A DNA stretch of 64,000 nt from an uncultured Pelagibacteraceae bacterium (GTDB taxonomy: Bacteria; Pseudomonadota; Alphaproteobacteria; Pelagibacterales; AG-422-B15): NCBI GenBank assembly GCA_902610585.1, contig CACLWE010000007.1:19060-83059 (forward strand), read 5' to 3'. The notes under the pieces were generated by a model. It did not search any database. It had not been told where the DNA came from and was given only the letters and a program-made list of their open reading frames with translations. A program made the translations under genes and the position numbers. How positions within the stretch are numbered: the stretch's first letter is position 1; each line of letters begins with the position of its first letter. Shown here piece after piece: positions 53,639 to 64,000 of the stretch.

Positions 53639-54610
53639 ATGTTCTATCAATACAAAGTCAACCATAAGAAGCAAGTAGGTCAACGTATAGACAAATATAT
53701 TGCTTTAAATTTGAGAGAATTTAGTAGGTCAAAAATAATTCAATTAATAAAGTCCTCCAATATTACAGTAAATAATAATATTGTAGATCCTGATTATAAG
53801 ATCTCATTAGGCGATCATATTTCAGTAAATATACAATTAGCAAATGAGACGCCAATAATTGGTGAGAACATAAAATTAAATATTGTTTATGAAGATAAGG
53901 ATTTGATAGTTATCAATAAACCTGCAGGCATTGTAATGCACCCCGGTGCTGGAAATAAGACAGGTACAATTGTTAATGCTTTAATCAATCATTGTGGAGA
54001 TGAATTAAAATTTGTCGGTGATGCTCAAAGGCCGGGAATAGTTCATCGAATTGATAAAGATACGAGTGGACTGGTTGTAATAGCTAAAAATGATTTCACT
54101 CATAAACATTTATCTGACCAATTTGCTGCTCACTCTATCGAAAGAGTTTATATTGCTGTATGCTGGAACAAAATCTCACCAGCAAATGGAAAAATTAAGT
54201 CACTCTTATCTAGAAGTAATAGGAATAGAACAAAAATGATGAGTTCTGTAAGTAGAGGTAAGGTTGCTATCACTCATTACAAGACACTAGAAAATTTAAA
54301 GAACAAAAAAAATCAAATTGTTGCCACAGTATTAGAATGTCGCTTAGAAACCGGAAGAACTCATCAAATAAGAGTGCATCTAACAGAAAAGGGAAATCCA
54401 CTCATAGGAGATCGTACTTATGGGCGATCGCCTCAAAGTAAACTAAAATCACTTTTAGAAAGCACGGTTCAATCGATTAAAATGTTGCCAGGACAGGCTC
54501 TGCATGCGCAATCTCTTGGGTTTCTTCATCCTAAAAAAGAAAAAATGCTTCATTTTCAGTCTGTTATGCCGGATTACTTGAGCAAATTGATAAATTCAAT
54601 TAAAAGCTGA
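53639..54610 (+). CDS. rluD: Ribosomal large subunit pseudouridine synthase, RluD type
   Basis: RluD makes pseudouridines 1911/1915/1917 in helix 69 of 23S rRNA. The 323-residue protein (ATG at 53639) has an N-terminal S4 domain (QRIDKYIALNLREFSRSKIIQLIKSSNI) and a catalytic domain with the Asp in PGIVHRIDKDTSGLVVIAKND, then LECRLETGRTHQIRVHL. RluC is the close alternative, but the neighbouring rpoH gene is the usual RluD context in alphaproteobacteria. A more upstream in-frame start would overlap the divergent membrane protein gene. Confidence 0.92.
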   Translation: MFYQYKVNHKKQVGQRIDKYIALNLREFSRSKIIQLIKSSNITVNNNIVDPDYKISLGDHISVNIQLANETPIIGENIKLNIVYEDKDLIVINKPAGIVMHPGAGNKTGTIVNALINHCGDELKFVGDAQRPGIVHRIDKDTSGLVVIAKNDFTHKHLSDQFAAHSIERVYIAVCWNKISPANGKIKSLLSRSNRNRTKMMSSVSRGKVAITHYKTLENLKNKKNQIVATVLECRLETGRTHQIRVHLTEKGNPLIGDRTYGRSPQSKLKSLLESTVQSIKMLPGQALHAQSLGFLHPKKEKMLHFQSVMPDYLSKLINSIKS

Positions 54611-54647
54611 TCATTGATTTCTAGAAAAAAGTAACCATATTTTGAAT

Positions 54648-56818
<2,171 letters not shown>

Positions 56819-56832
56819 TTAATGCCTTTATT

Positions 56833-58164
56833 TTATGAAAAATATTTTGTTACGCTTTCAGTTAATTCATCAATCGTATGCTGATTCCCACTTTCAATCA
56901 TAACTCTTAGAAGCGGTTCAGTACCAGACATTCTAACTACGATTCTTCCGTCTTCTGAAACCTTTTCTTCGCAAGATTTGATAAATAACTTCGTATTCTC
57001 GTGATCTAAAATATTTCTTTGTTTTACCGGGAAATTAATCAGATTTTGCGGTACAGGACTGAATGAATGAAGGCAATCACTGGCTTTTCTTTTTTCTCTA
57101 CTTAAGATAGATAGGACTTGAAGAGCAACTACGATTCCATCACCTGATGAAGTAAAATCACGTAAAATTATATGTCCAGATTGCTCACCACCTAAGTTTA
57201 AGTCTTCTGAAATCATTTTTTCTTTTACATATCGATCACCAACTTTTGCCCTGATTAATCCAATGTTATATTTTTTTAAAAGAGTTTCTAAACCCATATT
57301 TGCCATTGAAGTACTAACTACCTTATTGTTTTTTAGTTTATTGTTTTTTGACATTTCAATAGCTAGCAATGCTAGTATCTGGTCACCATTGATTAATTTT
57401 CCTTTTTCGTCAATAAGAGCTAATCGATCACCATCGCCATCTAATGCAATGCCAATATCGGCCTTTTCCTCTAATACTTTTTTAGAGAGTTTATCAGTAT
57501 TAGTAGATCCACATTCGTAATTAATATTAGTACCATTTGGTTGGGCAGCTGTTTCTATAACCTCTGCACCAAGCTCCCATAGGATCAAAGGTGCAGAAAT
57601 ATAAGAAGCTCCATTTGCACAATCTATAACAATTTTGAGCCCATCAAGTCTTTGCGATTTTGGAAATGTACCTTTTAAAAATTCAATATATCTACCATTT
57701 GCGTCTTCAAGTCTTTTTGCTCTACCTATTTTTTCTGGACCGACTAATGAATTTTCTAACTCTGAGTTCATGAGAGATTCTATTTCAATTTCAGTTTTGT
57801 CTGATAATTTATTTCCATTTTTATCAAATATTTTAATTCCATTATCTTGATATTGATTATGTGATGCAGTTATCATTATTCCTAAGTCTGCTCTCATCGA
57901 TTTTGTTAACATTGCAACTGCAGGCGTCGGTATCGGGCCAAAGAGGTAGACGTCCATTCCCATTGATAGCAATCCAGAAGTTAACGCTTGTTCAATCATA
58001 TATCCTGAAAGTCTTGTATCTTTACCAATTACAACCTTGTGACGATGGTTACCAACAGTAAAATGTTTACCTAATGCCATTCCTAGTTTTATAAGTGTTA
58101 GGCCATTGAGTTTTTGACTATTTGAACTTGCCCTTACTCCATCTGTTCCAAAAAACTTTTTCAT
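56833..58164 (-). CDS. glmM: Phosphoglucosamine mutase
   Basis: GlmM converts glucosamine-6-phosphate to glucosamine-1-phosphate for peptidoglycan and LPS. The 443-residue protein starts KKFFGTDGVR, has the phosphoserine loop GIMITASHNQYQDNGIKIF, the metal-binding GIALDGDGDRLALID and the C-terminal RMSGTEPLLRVMIES. Its start overlaps the folP stop by 4 nt, continuing the ftsH-folP-glmM operon. Confidence 0.97.
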   Translation of the reverse strand: MKKFFGTDGVRASSNSQKLNGLTLIKLGMALGKHFTVGNHRHKVVIGKDTRLSGYMIEQALTSGLLSMGMDVYLFGPIPTPAVAMLTKSMRADLGIMITASHNQYQDNGIKIFDKNGNKLSDKTEIEIESLMNSELENSLVGPEKIGRAKRLEDANGRYIEFLKGTFPKSQRLDGLKIVIDCANGASYISAPLILWELGAEVIETAAQPNGTNINYECGSTNTDKLSKKVLEEKADIGIALDGDGDRLALIDEKGKLINGDQILALLAIEMSKNNKLKNNKVVSTSMANMGLETLLKKYNIGLIRAKVGDRYVKEKMISEDLNLGGEQSGHIILRDFTSSGDGIVVALQVLSILSREKRKASDCLHSFSPVPQNLINFPVKQRNILDHENTKLFIKSCEEKVSEDGRIVVRMSGTEPLLRVMIESGNQHTIDELTESVTKYFS

Positions 58165-59216
58165 TTTATTTTAGAATAAACCTTAATTGATTGTTTTGTT
58201 GCATAAACATCGTGTACCCTAAATATTTGAACTCCCTGAGCTAATCCATGCATAACTGTTGCTATTGAACCACCTAATCGATCTTCGTATAATTCATTTT
58301 TTTCAATCTTACCAATAAAACTTTTTCGAGAGCTTCCCAATAGCACTGGAAGGCCCAAGGAATGAAACAATGCGATGTTTGAAATTAGTTTCAAATTTTG
58401 TTGCAAAGTTTTACCAAAACCAATTCCAGGGTCTATTATAATTCGGCTTTTAGATATACCATTTTTCTCGCATAGACTGATTTGCTTTTCAAAGAAATCA
58501 TAAATATCAAGAAGTACTTCTTTGTACTTTATCGTTTTTTGCATCTTTTCAGGAGTTGAAATCGAATGCATTAAAACAAAAGGAATTTTATTCGAGCTTA
58601 AAAATTTTTTTGAATTTTTATCAAATCTGAGTCCTGAAACATCATTTATTAGATTTATATCAAACTTACATGCTTCTTTCATAACTAGAGATTTTCTTGT
58701 ATCTACCGAAATAAATTCTTTCCTATATTTTTTTCTGATTTGAGAAATTATTGGAATGATTCGGCTAATTTCCTCACTAACTTTAATTTCTTTTGATCCA
58801 GGCCTTGTTGACTCTCCGCCAATATCGATAATATCTGCGCCTTCCTTAATTAGTTTTTTAAACTGCTCAATCGCATTATCACGTAATAAATATTTTCCTC
58901 CATCAAAAAAGCTATCAGGTGTTACATTAAGAATACCCATCACAAGTGATCGTTCAAAGTTGAACTTTCCTAATTTTTTTCTTTTCTTTGTAATATTTGA
59001 AATTTTTTTATTTATATTTCTCTGAATATCAGGTTGCAAATATTTTAAATCATTAATTTTCAGAAACTTTGATCGAGACTTGGTTTTGCCTCTTGTTATC
59101 AATTCAATTTCATTGAAGAATAATCTAGAGGACCCAAGAAAAAGTGAGTCTTTTGTTTTTATTTTACTAAATATTGGTCGTACGTAATATCTATTCGAAT
59201 TACGCACATGGGTCAC
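58161..59216 (-). CDS. folP: Dihydropteroate synthase with N-terminal extension
   Basis: FolP joins pterin diphosphate and p-aminobenzoate to dihydropteroate. The catalytic TIM barrel starts near residue 88 (RSLVMGILNVTPDSFFDGGKYL) with DIIDIGGESTRPGSKEI, NLINDVSGLRFD and IIIDPGIGFGKTLQQN, all typical. The first 85 residues (up to KKRKKLGKFNFE) are a basic extension, giving 351 residues against about 280 for E. coli. Other alphaproteobacterial FolPs carry N-terminal extensions. It follows ftsH after 9 nt. Confidence 0.95.
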   Translation of the reverse strand: MTHVRNSNRYYVRPIFSKIKTKDSLFLGSSRLFFNEIELITRGKTKSRSKFLKINDLKYLQPDIQRNINKKISNITKKRKKLGKFNFERSLVMGILNVTPDSFFDGGKYLLRDNAIEQFKKLIKEGADIIDIGGESTRPGSKEIKVSEEISRIIPIISQIRKKYRKEFISVDTRKSLVMKEACKFDINLINDVSGLRFDKNSKKFLSSNKIPFVLMHSISTPEKMQKTIKYKEVLLDIYDFFEKQISLCEKNGISKSRIIIDPGIGFGKTLQQNLKLISNIALFHSLGLPVLLGSSRKSFIGKIEKNELYEDRLGGSIATVMHGLAQGVQIFRVHDVYATKQSIKVYSKIK

Positions 59217-59225
59217 TTTAATTAG

Positions 59226-61139
59226 TTAACTTGTTTGAGGTTTTGGTTTAAAACTGGGGCCAACGGGAGCTGATTTACCACTTTTAGGAACTGATGGCCC
59301 GGCATTATTAATTTCTTCTTCAGGATTGGATCTGTTAATCTTACCCTCTTTTAATAATGTAGTTATTTCATCTCCATTTAAAGTTTCATATTCAATTAAA
59401 CCTTTTGCAAGAGCATGCAAATCGTCTATTTTTTCATTTAAAATTTTCTTTGCTAAATCATAACAGCTATCTACAATTTTCCTGATCTCTGAATCTATGA
59501 GTTTAGCTGTTTCTTCAGACACATTTTGATGTCTTTGTACTGATCTTCCTAAAAATACTTCTTCTTCATTTTCACCATATTGTAATGGTCCTAATTTTTC
59601 GCTCATTCCAAATTTAGTCACCATATTTCTCGCCATCTTAGTTGCCATTTCGATATCTGATGAAGCACCAGAAGTAACTTTTTTGTCACCGAAGATTATT
59701 TCTTCAGCAACTCTTCCGCCCATAGCAACTGTGATATCTGCTAACATTTTTTCTCTAGGTAAAGATAATTGGTCTCTTTCAGGCAGCCTCATTACCATTC
59801 CAAGGGCTCTACCTCTTGGTATTATCGTAGCTTTATGTATTGGGTCTGAAGCAGATTGGTTTAATGCAACAACAGCGTGGCCTCCCTCGTGATAAGCAGT
59901 AAGTTCTTTTTCTTCTTGGCTCATAACAAGAGATCTTCTTTCTGACCCCATCATTACTTTATCTTTTGCTTCCTCAAAATCTACCATAGTAACAATTTTC
60001 TTATTTTTTCTTGCTGCCAACAATGCAGCTTCATTTACAATATTAGCTAGATCTGCACCAGAAAAACCAGGTGTTCCCCTTGCTATTGTTCTAATATCTA
60101 CATCAGGCGCGACAGAGATCTTTTTAATATGAACTTTCAGAATTGCTTCTCTGCCTAGGATATCCGGATTAGGAACAACAACCTGCCTGTCAAAACGACC
60201 TGGTCTCAATAGAGCCGGATCAAGTACATCTGGTCTGTTAGTCGCGGCAACCAAAATAATACCTTCCTGAGTATCAAATCCGTCCATCTCAACTAAAATC
60301 TGATTAAGTGTCTGTTCTCTCTCATCATTACCACCACCAAGACCTGCCCCACGGCTTCTGCCAACAGCATCAATCTCATCAATGAAAATTATACATGGTG
60401 CGTTTCTTCTTCCTTGCTCGAACATATCCCTAACTCGAGACGCTCCAACACCAACAAACATTTCAACAAAATCAGAACCTGAGATTGTAAAAAAAGGTAC
60501 ACCGGCCTCCCCTGCTACAGCTCTGGCAAGCAATGTCTTTCCTGTTCCCGGAGGGCCGATTAGTAAAGCGCCTTTTGGAATTCTACCCCCAAGTTTTTGA
60601 AATTTTCTAGGATCCTTTAAAAACTCTACAATTTCAACAAGCTCCTCTTTTGCTTCATCTATTCCAGCTACATCATTAAAAGTAACTTTATTTTTATTTT
60701 CAGTAAGTAATTTGGCCTTGGACCTTCCAAACCCCATTGCTCCACCTCTTCCACCTTGCATCTGACGCATGAAAAAAATCCATACACCAATAAGTAAGAG
60801 CATTGGGAACCAGGAAATTAAAACTCCAAGAAGTGACGGATAACCGTCGTCTAGTGGTGCAGCTGATATGTTTACACCTCTATCATTAAGTCTATCAACG
60901 AGTGTTGGGTCATTAGCGGCATAAGTTTTAAAAGATCTACCATCTTCAAAAGCTCCGTTGATATTATTACCTCGAATAATTACATCTTTAATTGAGCCTG
61001 CTTCAACTTCATCTAAAAATTGTGAGTACGTTAAATCAACAGTATTTCTTTCACCACTAGTGTTACTAAATAAATTAAACAGTCCAAAAACGATTAAAGC
61101 AATAAAGAGCCAAAGAACTATATTTCGCAAATTCATCAT
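59226..61139 (-). CDS. ftsH: ATP-dependent zinc metalloprotease FtsH
   Basis: FtsH is a hexameric membrane AAA+ protease that degrades misfolded membrane proteins and regulators such as sigma-32 and LpxC. The 637-residue protein has two membrane segments (about residues 5-23 and 105-125), Walker [15 protein letters not shown], Walker [13 protein letters not shown], the SRH region, and the zinc site [14 protein letters not shown] short proline-rich tail ends the protein. Its occurrence near rpoH fits a regulatory link, but their operons differ in strand. Confidence 0.98.
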   Translation of the reverse strand: MMNLRNIVLWLFIALIVFGLFNLFSNTSGERNTVDLTYSQFLDEVEAGSIKDVIIRGNNINGAFEDGRSFKTYAANDPTLVDRLNDRGVNISAAPLDDGYPSLLGVLISWFPMLLLIGVWIFFMRQMQGGRGGAMGFGRSKAKLLTENKNKVTFNDVAGIDEAKEELVEIVEFLKDPRKFQKLGGRIPKGALLIGPPGTGKTLLARAVAGEAGVPFFTISGSDFVEMFVGVGASRVRDMFEQGRRNAPCIIFIDEIDAVGRSRGAGLGGGNDEREQTLNQILVEMDGFDTQEGIILVAATNRPDVLDPALLRPGRFDRQVVVPNPDILGREAILKVHIKKISVAPDVDIRTIARGTPGFSGADLANIVNEAALLAARKNKKIVTMVDFEEAKDKVMMGSERRSLVMSQEEKELTAYHEGGHAVVALNQSASDPIHKATIIPRGRALGMVMRLPERDQLSLPREKMLADITVAMGGRVAEEIIFGDKKVTSGASSDIEMATKMARNMVTKFGMSEKLGPLQYGENEEEVFLGRSVQRHQNVSEETAKLIDSEIRKIVDSCYDLAKKILNEKIDDLHALAKGLIEYETLNGDEITTLLKEGKINRSNPEEEINNAGPSVPKSGKSAPVGPSFKPKPQTS

Positions 61140-61231
61140 AATAAAGATATTGATATTATTAGATAATTACTATTTTTCAGCATACAAGAAAATATATCAA
61201 TAAAATTTAACATTATATTCAATAGCTTAGT

Positions 61232-62317
61232 CTAGTAATGCTCGATAAATTTTGTCCAATTTTTAGAAATGGCCAAATTTTTAGTCTTATTAGATTTAGA
61301 TATGTTGTTCTCAGAATGAATATTTACCACTCCCTTCTGCCCAACAAATGTGCAACTATTTAATGTACGCTTAAAGCTTTTTTCTTTCACAATTGAATTT
61401 ATCAATTCTTGTACTGATCGCGATCTAGGTACTTTATTACTTTTTCCAGCAAATCTGCACAGTTTTACAAGTACTCTATGTTGAATTTCTTCGGGTAAGT
61501 TTATAAATTCCTGAGACTTAAAACTAATAATTTTCTTTTGACTGATTTTTACTTGTTCTTCTAAGTAATTACTAACTGCAGTATTAATTGCGGTATCTGC
61601 GCTTTTTAAATTCTTTAAGACGTTTTTAAACCTAACTTTACTGAGACCTTCATGTATTAATTGTTGAGATAACTTTCGAATACGAGACCTATCATACTTA
61701 TTATTATAATTCGTTCTGTCGTTTATATAAACTTGCTTTTGCTCAGATAAATACGCAACAAGAGATTTTTTTGAGTACTCGAGTAATGGCCTAACTAAAA
61801 TTAACTTTGTATTCTTATATCTAGATTTTACTTTTAATGATGAAAGTCCTTTTACACCACTGCCCCTTATTAATCTCATTAAAAAATTTTCTATTTCGTC
61901 ATCAAGATGATGAGCTGTTAATAAGAATTTAATTTTTTTCTTGTTACAATATTTTGATAAGGCCTCATATCGAAGTGTCCTTGCCTTGGAAAGGGTATTA
62001 GAGCTGTTGATCTTTTTTTTTAATTTAGTTGAATAGAAGTTAATTTTATTCTTTTTTGCGACTTTTTTTAACCATACAATTTCTTTTGATGACTCTGCTC
62101 TAATTCCATGATCAATACTTAATACAGTTAAATTAATATTATTAATTAATGCATATCTATTAGACAAATGCATGAGCGCTAAACTATCTGGACCACCAGA
62201 AACTGCTACGGCAATATCTGAATTAATTCGAAGTTCTCTCATCTTTGCTTCGAAATCTTGATTAGTTATTTTTACGACTTTTTTATGATTAATTGGCTTA
62301 ACTAATTTCACAGCCAT
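61232..62317 (-). CDS. tilS: tRNA(Ile)-lysidine synthetase
   Basis: TilS converts the wobble C of tRNA-Ile(CAT) to lysidine so that it reads AUA. The 361-residue protein has the PP-loop IAVAVSGGPDSLALMHLSN and the LLTAHHLDDEIENFLMRLIRGSGVKGLSSL motif, followed by a lysine-rich helical part. Presence of TilS supports a tRNA-Ile2(CAT) gene elsewhere. The start overlaps the cpoB 3' end by 20 nt, so the two are probably coupled. Confidence 0.94.
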   Translation of the reverse strand: MAVKLVKPINHKKVVKITNQDFEAKMRELRINSDIAVAVSGGPDSLALMHLSNRYALINNINLTVLSIDHGIRAESSKEIVWLKKVAKKNKINFYSTKLKKKINSSNTLSKARTLRYEALSKYCNKKKIKFLLTAHHLDDEIENFLMRLIRGSGVKGLSSLKVKSRYKNTKLILVRPLLEYSKKSLVAYLSEQKQVYINDRTNYNNKYDRSRIRKLSQQLIHEGLSKVRFKNVLKNLKSADTAINTAVSNYLEEQVKISQKKIISFKSQEFINLPEEIQHRVLVKLCRFAGKSNKVPRSRSVQELINSIVKEKSFKRTLNSCTFVGQKGVVNIHSENNISKSNKTKNLAISKNWTKFIEHY

Positions 62318-63332
62318 TTTTTTCGATTTCTAATTTACCCCTGTTTAATACAGCAGTATTCGCGTTTGGATAGGTATCCTTTAATTGTATAAAAGTTACA
62401 CACCCTTGTTCTTTTTGGTCCATATTTACTAGAGATATTCCGAGTTTTAAAAGTGCATCTGCGGCTTTCTTTGAGTCTGGATAAACTTGGTATAGGCTTA
62501 AATAATTTTTAGCTGCGTCTTTATAATTTTCTCTAACATAATAAGTTTCTGCTAACCAGAAGTTTGCGTTGCTTAAAAGACTGGAATCATTTCCGACAGT
62601 CATAAATTCTTGAAATGCTTTTTCAGCAAGTTCATAGTCACCTTGCTTGAGAAGACCCATTGCGTATTCATATTGACCTTTTTCATCTCCTTCAGGCAGC
62701 ACCGCTAGTACAATTTCTTGTTCTTCAAAAGCGACAATATTATCCTGAGAAATGGTATCTATAATTTCTTGCTCCTCTTCTTCATCAACTTTTTTGATTT
62801 CAAATGGAGAAGCAGACAACTCTTCTTCTGCAGACACATTTATTGTTCCAAGTGACTGAGGTTCTAAATTTACTTCCCCACTCGTGTTACCTACTAAGTT
62901 ATTAGTTTGTGTTTCATTATTGGGTAATGCCATAGATAATTGGTTTTTTTCTATACTTTCAGTTTTAGAATTTATATCGATAAACCTAAACTCAGTATCT
63001 TCTCTAAATGTATTAAAATTATTTACTGTAGATTGCATTGTAAATATCATTTCTTCGATTTTTGCTGTCAGTGTTTGAACTTCATTTTGTAATTCAGCTA
63101 TCTGAATAGATTGTTTTGTAATAATTGATTGGTAATCATCAAGACTAACATTATTGCCAACGCCAGAGGTTGTTTTGCTAAATGTTGCCTTTTCAAGAAC
63201 CTTTATTCTGCTTTCAATTGAGTCTAATTTTTGCAACAACTGATCTACATCTAGTTCTTCAGATTGAACATGAACAATCTGTACTAAAGAGATAAGGATA
63301 AAAAATAAAATAAATTGAATTCTTATGAGCAT
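62298..63332 (-). CDS. cpoB: Cell division coordinator CpoB (YbgF), Tol-Pal system
   Basis: CpoB is a periplasmic protein that links peptidoglycan synthesis with Tol-Pal outer-membrane constriction. The 344-residue protein (ATG at 63332) has a signal peptide (MLIRIQFILFFILISLVQIV), an N-terminal coiled coil (about residues 28-115), a variable linker, and C-terminal TPR repeats (GQYEYAMGLLKQGDYELAEKAFQEFMTV and DAAKNYLSLYQVYPDSKKAADALLKLG). A TTG at 63344 is a less likely start. It follows pal on the same strand, as usual. Confidence 0.94.
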   Translation of the reverse strand: MLIRIQFILFFILISLVQIVHVQSEELDVDQLLQKLDSIESRIKVLEKATFSKTTSGVGNNVSLDDYQSIITKQSIQIAELQNEVQTLTAKIEEMIFTMQSTVNNFNTFREDTEFRFIDINSKTESIEKNQLSMALPNNETQTNNLVGNTSGEVNLEPQSLGTINVSAEEELSASPFEIKKVDEEEEQEIIDTISQDNIVAFEEQEIVLAVLPEGDEKGQYEYAMGLLKQGDYELAEKAFQEFMTVGNDSSLLSNANFWLAETYYVRENYKDAAKNYLSLYQVYPDSKKAADALLKLGISLVNMDQKEQGCVTFIQLKDTYPNANTAVLNRGKLEIEKNGCEIS

Positions 63333-63404
63333 TAAATTAATCAAACATAACCTTAATTAAAAGATTAAGCTTATCTTTTTGTCTAAAAAAAGGCGTCTAA
63401 TAAA

Positions 63405-63920
63405 TTAGTTGGTTCTTACTGTTACAGAACGTCTATTTTGAGCCCATGCTTTATTATTAGATGCACTGTTAACTGGTCTTTCCTTACCAAAACTAATAGT
63501 AGTAATTCGACTAGCACTTATGCCCTGCGTCATTAAATAATCTTTAGCTGCATTTGCTCTTCTATCACCTAGGGCTAAGTTATACTCTCTTGTACCCCTT
63601 TCGTCAGCATGACCTTCAATAGCAATAGTTACTGATCCATTTGCCTTTAACCATTTTGCTTGTTTAGCTAAAGTTGCCTGAGCTGCGCTTGTTAGTGAAT
63701 AACTATCATATGCAAAGAACACTCTGTCCGGCACATCAACAGCAAGCATTTCTACTGTATCAGTACCAACATAAACTCCATCTACGACTTCGACTTTAGA
63801 AGCTGAACTTGATGATGATGTAGATGCAGTATCTTGCGGTGTTGTAGTACATGCAGCTAGAATGATTGCTGCAAAAGATAAAACTAAAAACCTATTTAAA
63901 TTTTTAAATGTTAATAACAT
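63405..63920 (-). CDS. pal: Peptidoglycan-associated lipoprotein Pal
   Basis: Pal is an outer-membrane lipoprotein that binds peptidoglycan and TolB. The 171-residue protein (ATG at 63920, preceded by a GGGAG ribosome site) has a lipoprotein signal with lipobox LAAC, then a Ser/Thr-rich linker and an OmpA-like domain: VFFAYDSYSLTSAAQATLAKQAKWLKAN and EGHADERGTREYNLALGDRRANAAKDYL, with the Asp/Arg pair for diaminopimelate binding. tolB would be expected just beyond the window end. Confidence 0.96.
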   Translation of the reverse strand: MLLTFKNLNRFLVLSFAAIILAACTTTPQDTASTSSSSSASKVEVVDGVYVGTDTVEMLAVDVPDRVFFAYDSYSLTSAAQATLAKQAKWLKANGSVTIAIEGHADERGTREYNLALGDRRANAAKDYLMTQGISASRITTISFGKERPVNSASNNKAWAQNRRSVTVRTN

Positions 63921-64000
63921 TATAAACTCCCGTAATATTTGATCGCCCAAGTCCTAGTACTTTATTAATTTAAGTTACGCAAGTCTATAATAAAATAGCT

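Noticed and set aside
63359..63379. Inverted repeat AAAAGATTAAGCTTATCTTTT after pal as a terminator
   Set aside because: The stem is almost only A-T with one mismatch, and cpoB, normally cotranscribed with pal, follows; too weak to call.

Overview
The window reads as a chromosomal segment of a small-genome, AT-rich marine alphaproteobacterium. Hand counts of neighbouring lines give roughly 25-35% GC, genes are tightly packed with many 1-20 nt overlaps, and proteins are lysine/asparagine rich. Alphaproteobacterial gene orders are evident: coxB-coxA-ctaB-ctaG-coxC next to tldD, pal-cpoB-tilS-ftsH-folP-glmM, rluD-rpoH, and an HDAC-family gene-xseB-ispA. An AEGEAN-169/HIMB59-like or SAR11-like lineage would fit; this is inference from composition and content, because no rRNA is present.

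Layout. 1-4.8 kb: aa3-type cytochrome c oxidase operon (minus strand, coxC cut by the window edge), including a 34-residue membrane micro-ORF. 4.9-14.1 kb: tldD, an acyl-CoA ligase, a penicillin-acylase family Ntn hydrolase, a GMC oxidoreductase, a gamma-carbonic-anhydrase-like protein, a redoxin and a glycosyltransferase. 14.1-20.9 kb: tRNA-Met(CAT), a lineage-specific coiled-coil protein with an 18-residue tandem repeat, mnmA, cysQ, a dihydroorotase, a GT9 glycosyltransferase and tRNA-Leu(GAG). 21-33 kb: nadABC, a possible acetyltransferase, a homodimeric-type glycyl-tRNA synthetase, an S49 peptidase, ispB, aroC, ispA, xseB, an HDAC-family gene, a Sua5/YrdC gene, and a small accessory cluster around tRNA-Arg(TCG).

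33.5-53.3 kb is the notable region: a block for uptake and breakdown of methylated onium osmolytes. Two operons diverge from a 68-bp spacer that carries a perfect 14-bp palindrome. The minus-strand operon encodes an aldehyde dehydrogenase, acetoacetyl-CoA synthetase, and a TauD-type/HD-domain oxygenase pair resembling TmpA/TmpB (trimethylaminoethylphosphonate to glycine betaine plus phosphate). The plus-strand operon encodes a dehydrocarnitine-cleaving BKACE enzyme, L-carnitine dehydrogenase, a gamma-butyrobetaine dioxygenase and a DMSP lyase (DddP). Then come betaine-homocysteine methyltransferase and dimethylglycine dehydrogenase, a ProXWV-type glycine betaine ABC importer, an EamA transporter and a choline-dehydrogenase-like GMC enzyme. 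Together they would funnel choline, gamma-butyrobetaine, carnitine and possibly a phosphonate into glycine betaine, then methionine and one-carbon units, while acetoacetate is reactivated to acetoacetyl-CoA. The dddP gene is strikingly GC-richer than everything around it and looks horizontally acquired.

53.3-64 kb returns to core genes: a small membrane protein, rluD, rpoH, purA, glmM, folP, ftsH, tilS, cpoB and pal.

I saw no insertion sequence, CRISPR array, prophage integrase, rRNA or dedicated transcriptional regulator for the osmolyte block in the window.
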